NCBI GenBank assembly: GCA_009693345.1
Contig: SHXL01000096.1
Location: forward strand, 1 to 10,147
Source of the DNA: Betaproteobacteria bacterium
GTDB lineage: Bacteria > Pseudomonadota > Gammaproteobacteria > Burkholderiales > SG8-39
Length of the DNA: 10,147 bases
Reading direction: 5' to 3'
In this document: one piece after another, positions 1 to 6,574 of the stretch
Layout: each line of letters opens with the position of its first letter
Position numbering within the stretch: the first letter of the stretch is position 1
Program-made: the position numbers and the translations under genes
Notes under the pieces: model-generated
What the model saw: only the letters and a program-made list of their open reading frames with translations
Databases searched by the model: none
Told to the model about the DNA's origin: nothing

Positions 1-215
1 GATGAAGCATCGACACGGCTGACATCCCGCAGCACCCGAGGGCGGAAGGCGATCGAGTCGAGGGCCATCCGGTTGCGCCGCACGGTGGTTTCGGTCTCGG
101 CGCCGCCGATGAGGTAGCTCCAGGGGCCGGGCGCGAGGTTGGCGCGCGCGGCGGCGACGATTTCCTGCAGAGTGAGAAACGGTTCGCGCATTTTTGCCGA
201 CACGGGGGCGTTCAT
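1..215 (-). CDS. FMN-dependent alpha-hydroxy-acid dehydrogenase/oxidase, N-terminal fragment (runs off the left edge)
   Basis: Reading leftwards from ATG at 215, 71 codons are open to the window edge. The segment WSYLIGGAETETTVRRNR, followed by a FRPRVLRDVSRVD-type stretch, is typical of the N-terminus of the lactate/glycolate/mandelate dehydrogenase family (FMN TIM barrel). These enzymes oxidise 2-hydroxy acids to 2-oxo acids using FMN. The FMN-binding core and the catalytic His/Arg lie outside the window, so substrate and electron acceptor cannot be judged. Two in-frame ATGs exist, at 215 (MNAPVSAKMREP) and 191 (MREPFLTL). Neither has a clear Shine-Dalgarno sequence; 215 is chosen as the longer option that still leaves room for a promoter. 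The gene is divergent from the FAH-family gene at 254. Family assignment is secure; the exact start and specific enzyme are not. Confidence 0.85.
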   Translation of the reverse strand, partial: MNAPVSAKMREPFLTLQEIVAAARANLAPGPWSYLIGGAETETTVRRNRMALDSIAFRPRVLRDVSRVDAS

Positions 216-253
216 GGTGCTCAAGGCTATCACTCAGGGGTAAACTTGCGCAC
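216..253. promoter_or_regulatory. 38-bp divergent intergenic gap
   Basis: This gap separates the divergent hydroxy-acid dehydrogenase and FAH-family starts, so any promoters for the two genes must lie in it or overlap the first codons of the opposite gene. An AGGGG at 236-240 lies 13 nt before the ATG at 254, which is far for a Shine-Dalgarno sequence. I see no convincing -35/-10 pair. The regulatory role is inferred from layout only. Confidence 0.3.
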
Positions 254-1120
254 ATGCGACTACTTACCTATGCAGCGAAGAAAAAGGGCGCCACGCCACG
301 CGTCGGCGTGATCTCGGGACCGGAACAATTGCGGGAAGTAAAGGCTCCGGACATGATTTCCCTCATCGCGGCCGGCAAGGCGGGGCTCTTGAAGGCAAAG
401 AATTCCCTGAAAAAGGGCAAGGACATCCCGCTGTCTTCGGTGCGCGTGCTCGCGCCCATCCCGCGGCCGCGCAAGAACGTGTTCTGCGTCGGCTGGAATT
501 ACGTTGAGCACTTCGAGGAAGGCGCCAAGGCGCGTCCCACCGTCGTCGAACTGCCCTCCCACCCGACCTTCTTCACCAAGTCGCCGACCACGGTGAACGG
601 CCCCTACGACCGCATCCCGCTGCACGCGGGCGTGACGGAGAAGGTGGACTGGGAAGTGGAACTGGGCGTCATCATCGGCCGCGGCGGCATCAACATCAAG
701 GAAGCCGACGCAATGAAGCACGTGTTCGGCTACACCGTAATCAATGACGTTTCGGCGCGCGAAATCCAGCGCCGCCACGGCCAGCAATGGTTCAAGGGAA
801 AGTCCCTGGACGGCCATTGCCCGATGGGGCCGTGGATCGTCACCGCCGACAAGGTCAAATCCTGGTGGGACCTGCGCGTGGTGACGCGCGTCAACGGCGT
901 CGTCAAGCAGGATTCGAATACCCGGCACATGCATTTCAAGATCCCGCGCATCATCGCCGAGCTCTCCGCCGGCATGACCCTCGAACCGGGCGACATCATC
1001 TCCACCGGCACGCCGGCCGGCGTCGGCCACGCGCGCACGCCGCCCGAGTTCCTCAAGGCCGGCGACATTCTCGAAACCGAAATCGCCGGCATCGGACTGC
1101 TCAGGAACAAGATCGGTTAG
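254..1120 (+). CDS. Fumarylacetoacetate hydrolase (FAH) family protein
   Basis: This 288-residue protein has an N-terminal FAH subdomain (about 1-70) and a C-terminal catalytic FAH fold (about 74-288). The family cleaves C-C bonds in, decarboxylates or hydrates 2-oxo/enol acids, with a divalent metal. Visible hallmarks are VFCVGWNYVEH (76-86), FFTKSPTTVNGP (106-117), DWEVELG with metal ligands E134 and E136, INDVSARE with D165, WFKGKSLDG (179-187), and STGTPAGVG near the C-terminus. Length and motifs match bacterial acylpyruvase or 2-hydroxyhepta-2,4-diene-1,7-dioate isomerase-type members, but specificity cannot be assigned. The start at 254 (MRLLTYA) is preferred because an upstream GTG at 194 would overlap the divergent gene and add a non-family extension. 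The TAG stop overlaps the stop of the convergent LOG gene by 4 nt, leaving no room for a terminator. Confidence 0.93.
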   Translation: MRLLTYAAKKKGATPRVGVISGPEQLREVKAPDMISLIAAGKAGLLKAKNSLKKGKDIPLSSVRVLAPIPRPRKNVFCVGWNYVEHFEEGAKARPTVVELPSHPTFFTKSPTTVNGPYDRIPLHAGVTEKVDWEVELGVIIGRGGINIKEADAMKHVFGYTVINDVSAREIQRRHGQQWFKGKSLDGHCPMGPWIVTADKVKSWWDLRVVTRVNGVVKQDSNTRHMHFKIPRIIAELSAGMTLEPGDIISTGTPAGVGHARTPPEFLKAGDILETEIAGIGLLRNKIG

Positions 1121-1749
1121 AGCATTGCCCCGGGCCTGGCGAGCGCCTGGGTGGTGAGTTGCGCCACCATCCAGTCGAAGGCTGCGTCCACCGAATCGGT
1201 GCGATAGACGAGGTTCACGTCCTCGGGGCTGATGGTGCTGTGGCGCACCAGCGCGTCGAAATTGATCACTTCATTCCAGTATTCGGTGCCGAAGAGCACG
1301 ATCGGCATCGGTTTCTTCATTTTCTTCGTCTGCACCAGCGTCAGTGCCTCGAACAGCTCGTCCAGCGTACCGAAACCGCCCGGGAATGCGATCATCGCCT
1401 TGGCGAGGTAGGCGAACCAGAATTTGCGCATGAAGAAGTAGTGGAAATGGAACGACAGGCCGCGCGTGATGTAGGCGTTGTCGGTCTGCTCGATCGGGAT
1501 CGAGATGCCGATGCCCGCGGTGAGTCCTTTCGCCTCGGATGCCCCCCGGTTCGCCGCCTCCATGATCCCCACGCCGCCGCCGGTGGTGACGACGAAGCGC
1601 CGCTCGGTCGAGGCAAGCTCCTTGGACCATTGCGTCAGGCGAAAGGCGAGCTGGCGCGCCGCCCCGTAATATTTCGACTCGGGCGTGGTGCGCGCGGAGC
1701 CGAAGAACACGATCGTGTCCTCGAGCCCGTGCGCTTCGAAGCGCGCCAT
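1117..1749 (-). CDS. LOG-family protein (Rossmann-like nucleotide phosphoribohydrolase), main ORF of a frameshifted gene
   Basis: The 210-residue ORF from ATG 1749 carries the whole recognisable LOG ('lysine decarboxylase-like', TIGR00730-type) domain: IVFFGSAR (13-20), TTGGGVGIMEAANRGA (55-70), MRK (107-109) and the signature PGGFGTLDELFE (123-134). LOG proteins characterised elsewhere hydrolyse nucleoside 5'-monophosphates, including cytokinin ribotides, at the N-glycosidic bond; the substrate here is unknown. The open frame continues upstream of the ATG and encodes RALRILAEYLEP, a conserved lead-in of this family, so 1749 is probably not the native start. The native N-terminus, beginning at TTG 1840, is in another frame (see 1750-1840). 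Restoring one GC unit would give 241 residues. The gene is last in the minus-strand run and its stop overlaps the FAH stop. It may be a sequencing artefact, or a real lesion that leaves the core domain intact. Confidence 0.85.
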   Translation of the reverse strand: MARFEAHGLEDTIVFFGSARTTPESKYYGAARQLAFRLTQWSKELASTERRFVVTTGGGVGIMEAANRGASEAKGLTAGIGISIPIEQTDNAYITRGLSFHFHYFFMRKFWFAYLAKAMIAFPGGFGTLDELFEALTLVQTKKMKKPMPIVLFGTEYWNEVINFDALVRHSTISPEDVNLVYRTDSVDAAFDWMVAQLTTQALARPGAML

Positions 1750-1840
1750 CGGTTCGAGATACTCGGCAAGGATGCGCAGCGCGCGCGTCCTTGCTGTTGA
1801 TGAATTCCGCGTCGTGGTAGGCCTTGATTCTCTTTTTCAA
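1750..1840 (-). pseudogene. Out-of-frame 5' segment of the LOG gene (native TTG start; frameshift at 1779-1787)
   Basis: From TTG at 1840 the reading frame gives MKKRIKAYHDAEFINSKDAR, which matches the N-terminal segment of full-length LOG-family proteins. It then turns to non-family sequence. The matching continuation, ALRILAEYLEP, lies in the frame of the downstream ORF. The switch falls in a 9-bp alternating GC run at 1779-1787, where one extra GC unit would rejoin the frames. The TTG is supported by a GAGGGA Shine-Dalgarno sequence 5 nt upstream and by a TTGA overlap with the SDR stop. The fragment and its frame are seen directly; the cause of the shift is inferred. Confidence 0.75.
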
Positions 1841-2583
1841 CCGCGTCCCTCAAACGGCATCTTGGTGGCCTTGATCGTGAGGAACAGGACGTTGGTCTCG
1901 ATCGGGAAACCGGCCATGTGCAGCACCGCCTGGCCGACATGGTCGACGTCCATCAGCGGCTCGGGCTTGATCGAACCGTCGGCCTGCGGCACGCCGTTCG
2001 CCATGCGCGCGGCCATCTCGGTGCGCGCATTGCCGATGTCGATCTGGCCGACGGCGATGTCGTATTTCCGGCCGTCGAGCGCGCCGGTCTTGGTCAATCC
2101 CGTGACCGCGTGCTTGGTGGCCGTATAGGCCACGGAACCGGGCCGCGGCGCGTGCGCTGAGATCGAACCGTTGTTGATGATGCGGCCGCCGCGCGGGCTC
2201 TGGTCCTTCATCGCCTTGAATGCTTCCTGCATGCACAGGAACATGCCGGTGAGGTTGATGTCGACCACGTTCTGCCACTTTTCCAGGCTGAGTTCCTCGA
2301 GGGAAGTGCCCGGCGCATTGACGCCGGCATTGTTGAACACCACGTCGACGCGCCCCCACGTGTCCCTGGTCGCGGCGAACAGCGCCTTCACCGAATGCTG
2401 TTTAGAAACGTCGGTCGGTACGCATAGCGCACGCTTGCCCGCGCCGGATTCCTTGGCCGTCTGCTCCAGCGCATCCTTGCGGCGCCCGGCAAGAACGACC
2501 TGCCAGCCGTCCTTCAGGAACGCCAGTGCGGCGGCCTTGCCGACGCCGCTGCCGGCGCCCGTGATGATCGCGATTTTGCTCAT
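1837..2583 (-). CDS. SDR-family NAD(P)-dependent oxidoreductase
   Basis: This 248-residue classical short-chain dehydrogenase/reductase has a standard length for the family. It shows the cofactor motif TGAGSGVG (8-15), NNAG (84-87), N110, and the catalytic S140, Y153 and K157 (YTATK). Arg34-Arg35 at the end of the second beta strand suggests NADP(H) preference. Family members reduce carbonyls or oxidise alcohols in the cytoplasm; the substrate is not evident. The start at 2583 places the Rossmann motif at the very N-terminus, and a GGAG lies 8 nt upstream. A longer in-frame extension to 3015 would run through the DUF3300 gene and is rejected. The stop at 1837 overlaps the TTG start of the LOG gene, and the upstream gene ends 44 nt away, so it belongs to the same minus-strand run. 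Confidence 0.95.
   Translation of the reverse strand: MSKIAIITGAGSGVGKAAALAFLKDGWQVVLAGRRKDALEQTAKESGAGKRALCVPTDVSKQHSVKALFAATRDTWGRVDVVFNNAGVNAPGTSLEELSLEKWQNVVDINLTGMFLCMQEAFKAMKDQSPRGGRIINNGSISAHAPRPGSVAYTATKHAVTGLTKTGALDGRKYDIAVGQIDIGNARTEMAARMANGVPQADGSIKPEPLMDVDHVGQAVLHMAGFPIETNVLFLTIKATKMPFEGRG
1846..1851 (-). promoter_or_regulatory. Ribosome binding site deciding the TTG start at 1840
   Basis: GAGGGA lies 5 nt before TTG 1840, inside the last codons of the SDR gene. No comparable site precedes ATG 1749. It therefore supports TTG 1840 as the original LOG start and suggests translational coupling to the SDR gene. Confidence 0.6.
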
Positions 2584-2627
2584 GAACGATTCTCCAGGCA
2601 CGCCAAAGAGCGCGCATGGTAGCGCAT

Positions 2628-3548
2628 TCAGGAGCGTTCTTTGCCTTTGTGCCGGTGCTCGATACGCGGTTCGCCGTGCTTCTCCCGGCGCAGCTCCTGA
2701 TGCTGCGCGCGCGGCTGCTGCGGAGCGACCGCAGCTGGTATCCGGGCCTGCGGTTGTACGTGGGGCCGTGCGGGTACTTGAGTCGCAGCCTGCAGCCGCG
2801 CTGCTGGCTGAACCCGCATCGGCGCCGCCTGGCGCAACCGTGCCTGCCGTTGCTCGGCAAAGGCGGGCCGGTAGTAGTAGGCGGCCGGGTGCACGACGCG
2901 CACCTGGCGGCGGTGCCAGTCGAAATTGCCGAAGAAGAAGCCGGATGAGATGCGGACCCCGGACTGCCTCGGCCATGGTGCCCAGTAGACGGGCCTGTAG
3001 GCAGGCCACCACCACGGCCCGTACACCACCAGCGGATCGTAGTAGGGAACATAGGCGTACTGCGGCGCGGCCGGCTGCAGCATGATGTTCTGGCCCTGCT
3101 GCTGCACGTACATCTGTTCGCTGGAGCGCAGGTTGCCCGCGGCCTGGGCGCGGCGCCTCAGTTGTTGCACCGTGTTCATGACCTGCGGTTCCTGGCCGAG
3201 GAAGGCATCGCCCAGCCGGCGCGTCCAGTCGAGGTTTCCGTCCATGCGTGCGAGCAGCTGCGGGAAGGCGAGCAGCGACTTCACGCTCGGGTCCCAGTCC
3301 TCGCCCTGCGCGGCGCGTACCGCGTCGTCGCCCTGAAGGCCGGGATTGGCGCGCGACCAGCGCGCCGCTTCGATGACGTCGACCGGATAGGTCGCCGCCA
3401 TCAGCACTTGGGACAGCAGCGGGTCGGAATAGAGCGCGATCGGCGCGAGCATCTGGTCGAGCTCGGGCTGCGAGTAAGTGCTTTGCACCTGCGCGAAAAC
3501 AGGGAAGGCGATCAGCAGTGCGGCAAAAAACTTCAAGGCTTTCGTCAT
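2628..3548 (-). CDS. DUF3300 domain-containing secreted protein
   Basis: The 306-residue protein starts with a signal peptide (KALKFFAALLIAFPVFA, cleavage likely after A19). The DUF3300 core follows at about 25-195: LDQMLAPIALYSDPLLSQVL (30-49), MAATYPVDVIEAARW (50-64), and an aromatic, Pro-rich block near 164-192 with Tyr/Trp clusters. The C-terminal third (about 225-306) is low-complexity, rich in Gln, Arg, Ala and Pro, and ends in a basic His/Lys/Arg tail. The family has no established function known to me. Export to the periplasm or outer surface is inferred from the signal peptide; a cleavage-site Cys is absent, so it is not an obvious lipoprotein. The start has an excellent Shine-Dalgarno AGAAGGAG 5 nt upstream. 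A 100-bp gap precedes it, the largest in this run, so it may have its own promoter. Confidence 0.92.
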   Translation of the reverse strand: MTKALKFFAALLIAFPVFAQVQSTYSQPELDQMLAPIALYSDPLLSQVLMAATYPVDVIEAARWSRANPGLQGDDAVRAAQGEDWDPSVKSLLAFPQLLARMDGNLDWTRRLGDAFLGQEPQVMNTVQQLRRRAQAAGNLRSSEQMYVQQQGQNIMLQPAAPQYAYVPYYDPLVVYGPWWWPAYRPVYWAPWPRQSGVRISSGFFFGNFDWHRRQVRVVHPAAYYYRPAFAEQRQARLRQAAPMRVQPAARLQAATQVPARPHVQPQARIPAAVAPQQPRAQHQELRREKHGEPRIEHRHKGKERS

Positions 3549-3648
3549 GGCGGCTCCTTCTGCTGCCTGTGACGATTGGACACCCTTCAGCGCATTTACG
3601 TTGCTACCAATTGAAACAGGATGTAAGGCCGCCTTTGCTTCCTCACGA
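3549..3648. other. 100-bp intergenic gap between the Bug and DUF3300 genes
   Basis: This is the longest non-coding stretch in the window. It contains the AGAAGGAG ribosome binding site for DUF3300 (3554-3561, minus) and a short AAGG/CCTT inverted repeat around 3626-3636 with no T-run. I could not identify a convincing promoter or terminator. Confidence 0.4.
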
Positions 3649-4599
3649 CTACTCCACCTTGCCGCCGCAGGCCTTGATGGCGCGTTCGATGCCCGGTGCT
3701 TCCGCCCGGATTTCGCTGGCGAAGGCCTCGGGCGAGGCCGAGGGCAGGGCGTCCATGCCCTGCGAGGCGACCTTGTCGCGGGTCTCCGGCCTGGACAGGC
3801 CCTTCACCGCCGCGGCGTGCAGCCGGCGCACGATTTCCATCGGCGTTCCGGCGGGCGCGTACAGACCGAACCAGAAGGTCGACTCGAAGCCGGCCAGACC
3901 GGCTTCGTCGGCGCCGGGAATGCCCGGGATGGAGGGCGATGCATTGCGCATGCTGATCACCAGCGGCCGCATGCGTCCACTTTTTACGAATCCCATCACT
4001 GTGGGTGAAGTGGCGAACATCATCTGCGTGTCGCCGGCCAGCAGCGACAGGGCCGCCGGGCCGCCTCCCTTGAACTGGACCGACGTCACCTTGATGCCGG
4101 CGACCGCCTCGAAGGCGCAGGCCGCGATCTGCGGCGCTGAACCGAAGCCGGCGGACGCGTTGAACAGCTTGCCGGGATTGGCCTTGGCGAAGGCGATCAG
4201 GTCCTTCAGGTTCTGGAACGGCGTGCTGTTGTTGACCACCAGCACCGTGGCGCCATTGGCGACCCGGGAGATCGGAATGAAGTCCTTGTCGTCGTAGGCG
4301 AGGTCCTTGTACAGGCTTCTGTTGATCGCGTGGTTGCCCTGGTTGAGCAGGGTGTAGCCGTCGGCCGGGGACTTGGCGACGAACTCGGAAGCGATCGAGC
4401 CGCCGGCGCCGGGCTTGTTTTCCACCACCACCGTGACGCCGAGTTCCCTGCCGAGTTCGTCGGCAATGATCCGGGTGGTGAAGTCGCCCGAGCCGCCCGG
4501 CGGGTAGCCGACGACGAGGCGAATGGGTTTGTTGGGAAAGGTTTGAGAAAAAGAAACGCTCGAGAGAAAAATCGAAAATATCAGGGCTAGAACTCTCAC
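3649..4599 (-). CDS. Tripartite tricarboxylate transporter substrate-binding protein (Bug/TctC family)
   Basis: This 316-residue periplasmic binding protein has a signal peptide (about 1-18, VLALIFSIFLSSVSFS). The family signature follows: FPNKPIRLVVGYPPGGSGD (21-39), then VVENKPGAGGSIASEF, and the central FNASAGFGSAPQIAA region. Bug proteins bind carboxylates and related small molecules, sometimes delivering them to TctAB permeases. No TctA or TctB gene is in the window, so it is an orphan here. The start is GTG at 4599, supported by the strong GGGGAGG site 5 nt upstream and by the signal peptide beginning there. Extension to 4800 would read through the hydratase gene out of frame. It starts 2 nt after the hydratase stop, so the two are probably translationally coupled, which links ligand capture to CoA chemistry. 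Confidence 0.94.
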   Translation of the reverse strand: MRVLALIFSIFLSSVSFSQTFPNKPIRLVVGYPPGGSGDFTTRIIADELGRELGVTVVVENKPGAGGSIASEFVAKSPADGYTLLNQGNHAINRSLYKDLAYDDKDFIPISRVANGATVLVVNNSTPFQNLKDLIAFAKANPGKLFNASAGFGSAPQIAACAFEAVAGIKVTSVQFKGGGPAALSLLAGDTQMMFATSPTVMGFVKSGRMRPLVISMRNASPSIPGIPGADEAGLAGFESTFWFGLYAPAGTPMEIVRRLHAAAVKGLSRPETRDKVASQGMDALPSASPEAFASEIRAEAPGIERAIKACGGKVE

Positions 4600-4601
4600 G
4601 A

Positions 4602-5384
4602 CTACCTCCCCTTGAATGCCGGCGTGCGCTTTTCCATGAACGCCTTGCGGCCTTCCTTGTGGTCTTCGCTCGCGAAGCAGGCTTCCACCATCCTCATCGC
4701 TTTCGCCATGTCGCGTTCCGTCTCGTTGTTCTGCCATTGCTGCACGGCGAACTTGGCCGCGGCGACGGTGAGCGGCGCGTTCTCGGCCACCATCTTGCAA
4801 TAATCTGCTACGGCTTTATCCAGCTCGCCGGGCGCTGTCACCTTGCTGACGAATCCCATGCGCAGCGCTTCCTGCGCGTCGAACTTGCGCGCCGACATGA
4901 AGATGTCGGTGGTGTTCGCCGCGCCGAGCACGTTCATGAAGCGCCGCACGCCGGCCGCGCCGTAGCCCAGGCCCAGGCGCGCCGCGGGCATGCGGAACAC
5001 GGAGTCGTCCGAGCAGATGCGCAGGTCGCAGGCCGCGGCGAAGCCCAGGCCGCCGCCGATGCAGATGCCGCGGATGCGCGCCACCACCGGCTTGCTGCAG
5101 GTGGTCGGCGCGCCATAGGCCTGCTCGACCGCCTTGTTGTACTCGGCCTGCGCATCCGCGGTGCCGCGCAGTTGTTCGAACTGCGAGATGTCGGCGCCCG
5201 AGATAAAGGCCTTCTCGCCGTCGCCCGCGCACACGATCACGCGCACCGCCGGATTGCGGTCCAGTTCGCCAAAGACCTCCGGCACCGCGCACCACATGTC
5301 GTAGCTCATGGCGTTCATTTTCGGCAGATTGGAGAAGAGGACCGTGGCGACGGCGCCGTCGATCGAGGTTTTCAATTCGGCCAT
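4602..5384 (-). CDS. Enoyl-CoA hydratase/isomerase (crotonase) family protein lacking the classical catalytic glutamates
   Basis: The 260-residue length and fold motifs are those of the crotonase superfamily: AFISGADIS (59-67) and GICIGGGLGFAAACDLRIC (106-124) form the CoA/oxyanion-hole elements, with A64 and G111 in the oxyanion positions. PAARLGLGYG (133-142) and DAQEALRMGFVSKV follow. Aligned by eye to rat mitochondrial hydratase, the positions of E144 and E164 are G114 and A134, so ordinary syn-hydration by the two-Glu mechanism is doubtful. Y141 falls near the position of the active-site Tyr in methylmalonyl-CoA decarboxylase, suggesting some other chemistry such as decarboxylation, isomerisation or a specialised hydration. 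The gene starts on the last base of the CoA-transferase stop (TGATG), so the two are coupled. The family is certain; the reaction is open. Confidence 0.93.
   Translation of the reverse strand: MAELKTSIDGAVATVLFSNLPKMNAMSYDMWCAVPEVFGELDRNPAVRVIVCAGDGEKAFISGADISQFEQLRGTADAQAEYNKAVEQAYGAPTTCSKPVVARIRGICIGGGLGFAAACDLRICSDDSVFRMPAARLGLGYGAAGVRRFMNVLGAANTTDIFMSARKFDAQEALRMGFVSKVTAPGELDKAVADYCKMVAENAPLTVAAAKFAVQQWQNNETERDMAKAMRMVEACFASEDHKEGRKAFMEKRTPAFKGR
4605..4611 (-). promoter_or_regulatory. Ribosome binding site for the GTG start of the Bug gene
   Basis: GGGGAGG lies 5 nt before GTG 4599 and is embedded in the last two sense codons of the hydratase gene. It fixes the unusual GTG start and implies coupled translation. 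Confidence 0.65.
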
Positions 5385-6565
5385 CAGACGATTCTCTCGC
5401 TTTTCAGTTTCTTGACTTCCTGTGAATTGAAACCCATTTCAAGAAGAATTTCTTCCGTATGCTCGCCGCGTTCCGGCGTGGCGCTGGCGAGTTTCGCCGG
5501 CGTGCGCGACAGTTTCACCGGCTGGTTGATGAGGCGCAGGGTGCCGAGCCTCGGGTGCGTGACTTCGGCCGCCGCCTGGATGTGCTGTACCTGCGGATCG
5601 GCGAACACCTGGTCCATGCGGTAGATCGGGCCGCAGGGCACGCCCGCCTTGTTGAAGATCTCGACCCACTCGGCGCTGGGCTTCGTCGCCAGGCCGCGGG
5701 CCATCTCCCGGTTCAGCGCCTTGCGGTTCCTCGCGCGGTCCTCCGCGTTCTTGAAATCCTGATGTTCGACGAGTTCGGGCCGGCCGATGGCATTGCAGAC
5801 GATGCGCCACATCCTGTTGCCCGCGGCGGCGACGTTGATGTGGCCGTCGGCGGTGGCGTAGGCCGAGGTCGGCATGCTGGTGGGGTGATCGTTGCCCACC
5901 TGTTCCGGGATTTCGCCCGACATGGTGTAGCGCGCGGCCTGGAAATCGAGCAGTTGGATCGCCGCCTGCAGCAGGTTCGATTGCACCCACTGGCCTTCGC
6001 CGGATGTCTCGCGCTCGAGCAGCGCGGTCATGATGCCAAGCGCGGCGAGCAGGCCGCCGCCCACGTCCGCGACCGCGCAGCCAACGCGCATCGGGCCTTC
6101 GCCGGGCTTGCCCGTCACCGACATGATGCCGGAGAGGCCCTGCGCGATCTGGTCGAAGCCCGGCCGCGCGCGGTAGGGGCCGTCCTGGCCGAAGCCGGAG
6201 ATGCTTGCGAGGATCACGCGCTTGTTCACCTTGCGCAGCGACTCGTAGTCGATGCCGAGCCGGTCCTTCACGTCCGGGCGGAAGTTCTCCACCACGACGT
6301 CGGCGGTCTTCACCATGCGCATGAGGATGTCCTTGCCGGCCGGCGACTTGAGGTCCAGCGTGATCGAGCGCTTGTTGCGGTGCAGGTTCTGGAAATCCGG
6401 CCCGTCGCGCGGTCCGCCCATGTCCTCGGCCACCGTGTTTTCGACCTTGATGACGTCGGCGCCGAAATCGGCGAATTGGCGCACGCACGTGGGCCCCGCG
6501 CGCACGCGCGTGAGGTCGAGGATGCGGAGCCTGGAGAGAGCGGAAGATCCGGAGATGCGGGGCAT
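5384..6565 (-). CDS. CaiB/BaiF family (class III) CoA-transferase
   Basis: This 393-residue protein has the standard length for family III CoA-transferases, which move CoA between carboxylic acids through an aspartyl-CoA thioester/anhydride. Visible features are the N-terminal LRILDLTRVRAGP (13-25), FGADVIKVE (34-42), RNKRSITLDLKSPAG (63-77), ENFRPDV (93-99), SGFGQDGPYRARPGFD (123-138), and catalytic D167 in VADVGGG. The C-terminal half has the GNDHPTSMPTSAY block and AGVPCGPI. The acid substrate cannot be deduced. No clear Shine-Dalgarno sequence precedes ATG 6565; the upstream pirin gene ends 9 nt before, so reinitiation is likely. The partner genes are the hydratase-like protein (1-nt overlap) and the Bug binding protein, suggesting uptake and CoA activation of one organic acid. 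Confidence 0.95.
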   Translation of the reverse strand: MPRISGSSALSRLRILDLTRVRAGPTCVRQFADFGADVIKVENTVAEDMGGPRDGPDFQNLHRNKRSITLDLKSPAGKDILMRMVKTADVVVENFRPDVKDRLGIDYESLRKVNKRVILASISGFGQDGPYRARPGFDQIAQGLSGIMSVTGKPGEGPMRVGCAVADVGGGLLAALGIMTALLERETSGEGQWVQSNLLQAAIQLLDFQAARYTMSGEIPEQVGNDHPTSMPTSAYATADGHINVAAAGNRMWRIVCNAIGRPELVEHQDFKNAEDRARNRKALNREMARGLATKPSAEWVEIFNKAGVPCGPIYRMDQVFADPQVQHIQAAAEVTHPRLGTLRLINQPVKLSRTPAKLASATPERGEHTEEILLEMGFNSQEVKKLKSERIV

Positions 6566-6574
6566 GCCCGGATT

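Noticed and set aside
1779..1787. Programmed ribosomal frameshift in the LOG gene
   Set aside because: The run is alternating GC rather than a slippery homopolymer or X-XXY-YYZ heptamer, and I see no supporting stimulator; an indel or sequencing error is simpler.
787..1800. 337-codon plus-strand ORF across the FAH and LOG genes
   Set aside because: It is out of frame with FAH and antisense to LOG, and low-complexity Arg/His-rich; the motifs are in the other frames.
2584..3015. N-terminal extension of the SDR gene to 3015
   Set aside because: It would overlap the DUF3300 gene, adds non-family residues before the Rossmann motif, and a good ribosome binding site precedes 2583.
3626..3636. AAGG/CCTT hairpin as a terminator after the Bug gene
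   Set aside because: The stem is only 4 bp and no T-run follows on the minus strand.
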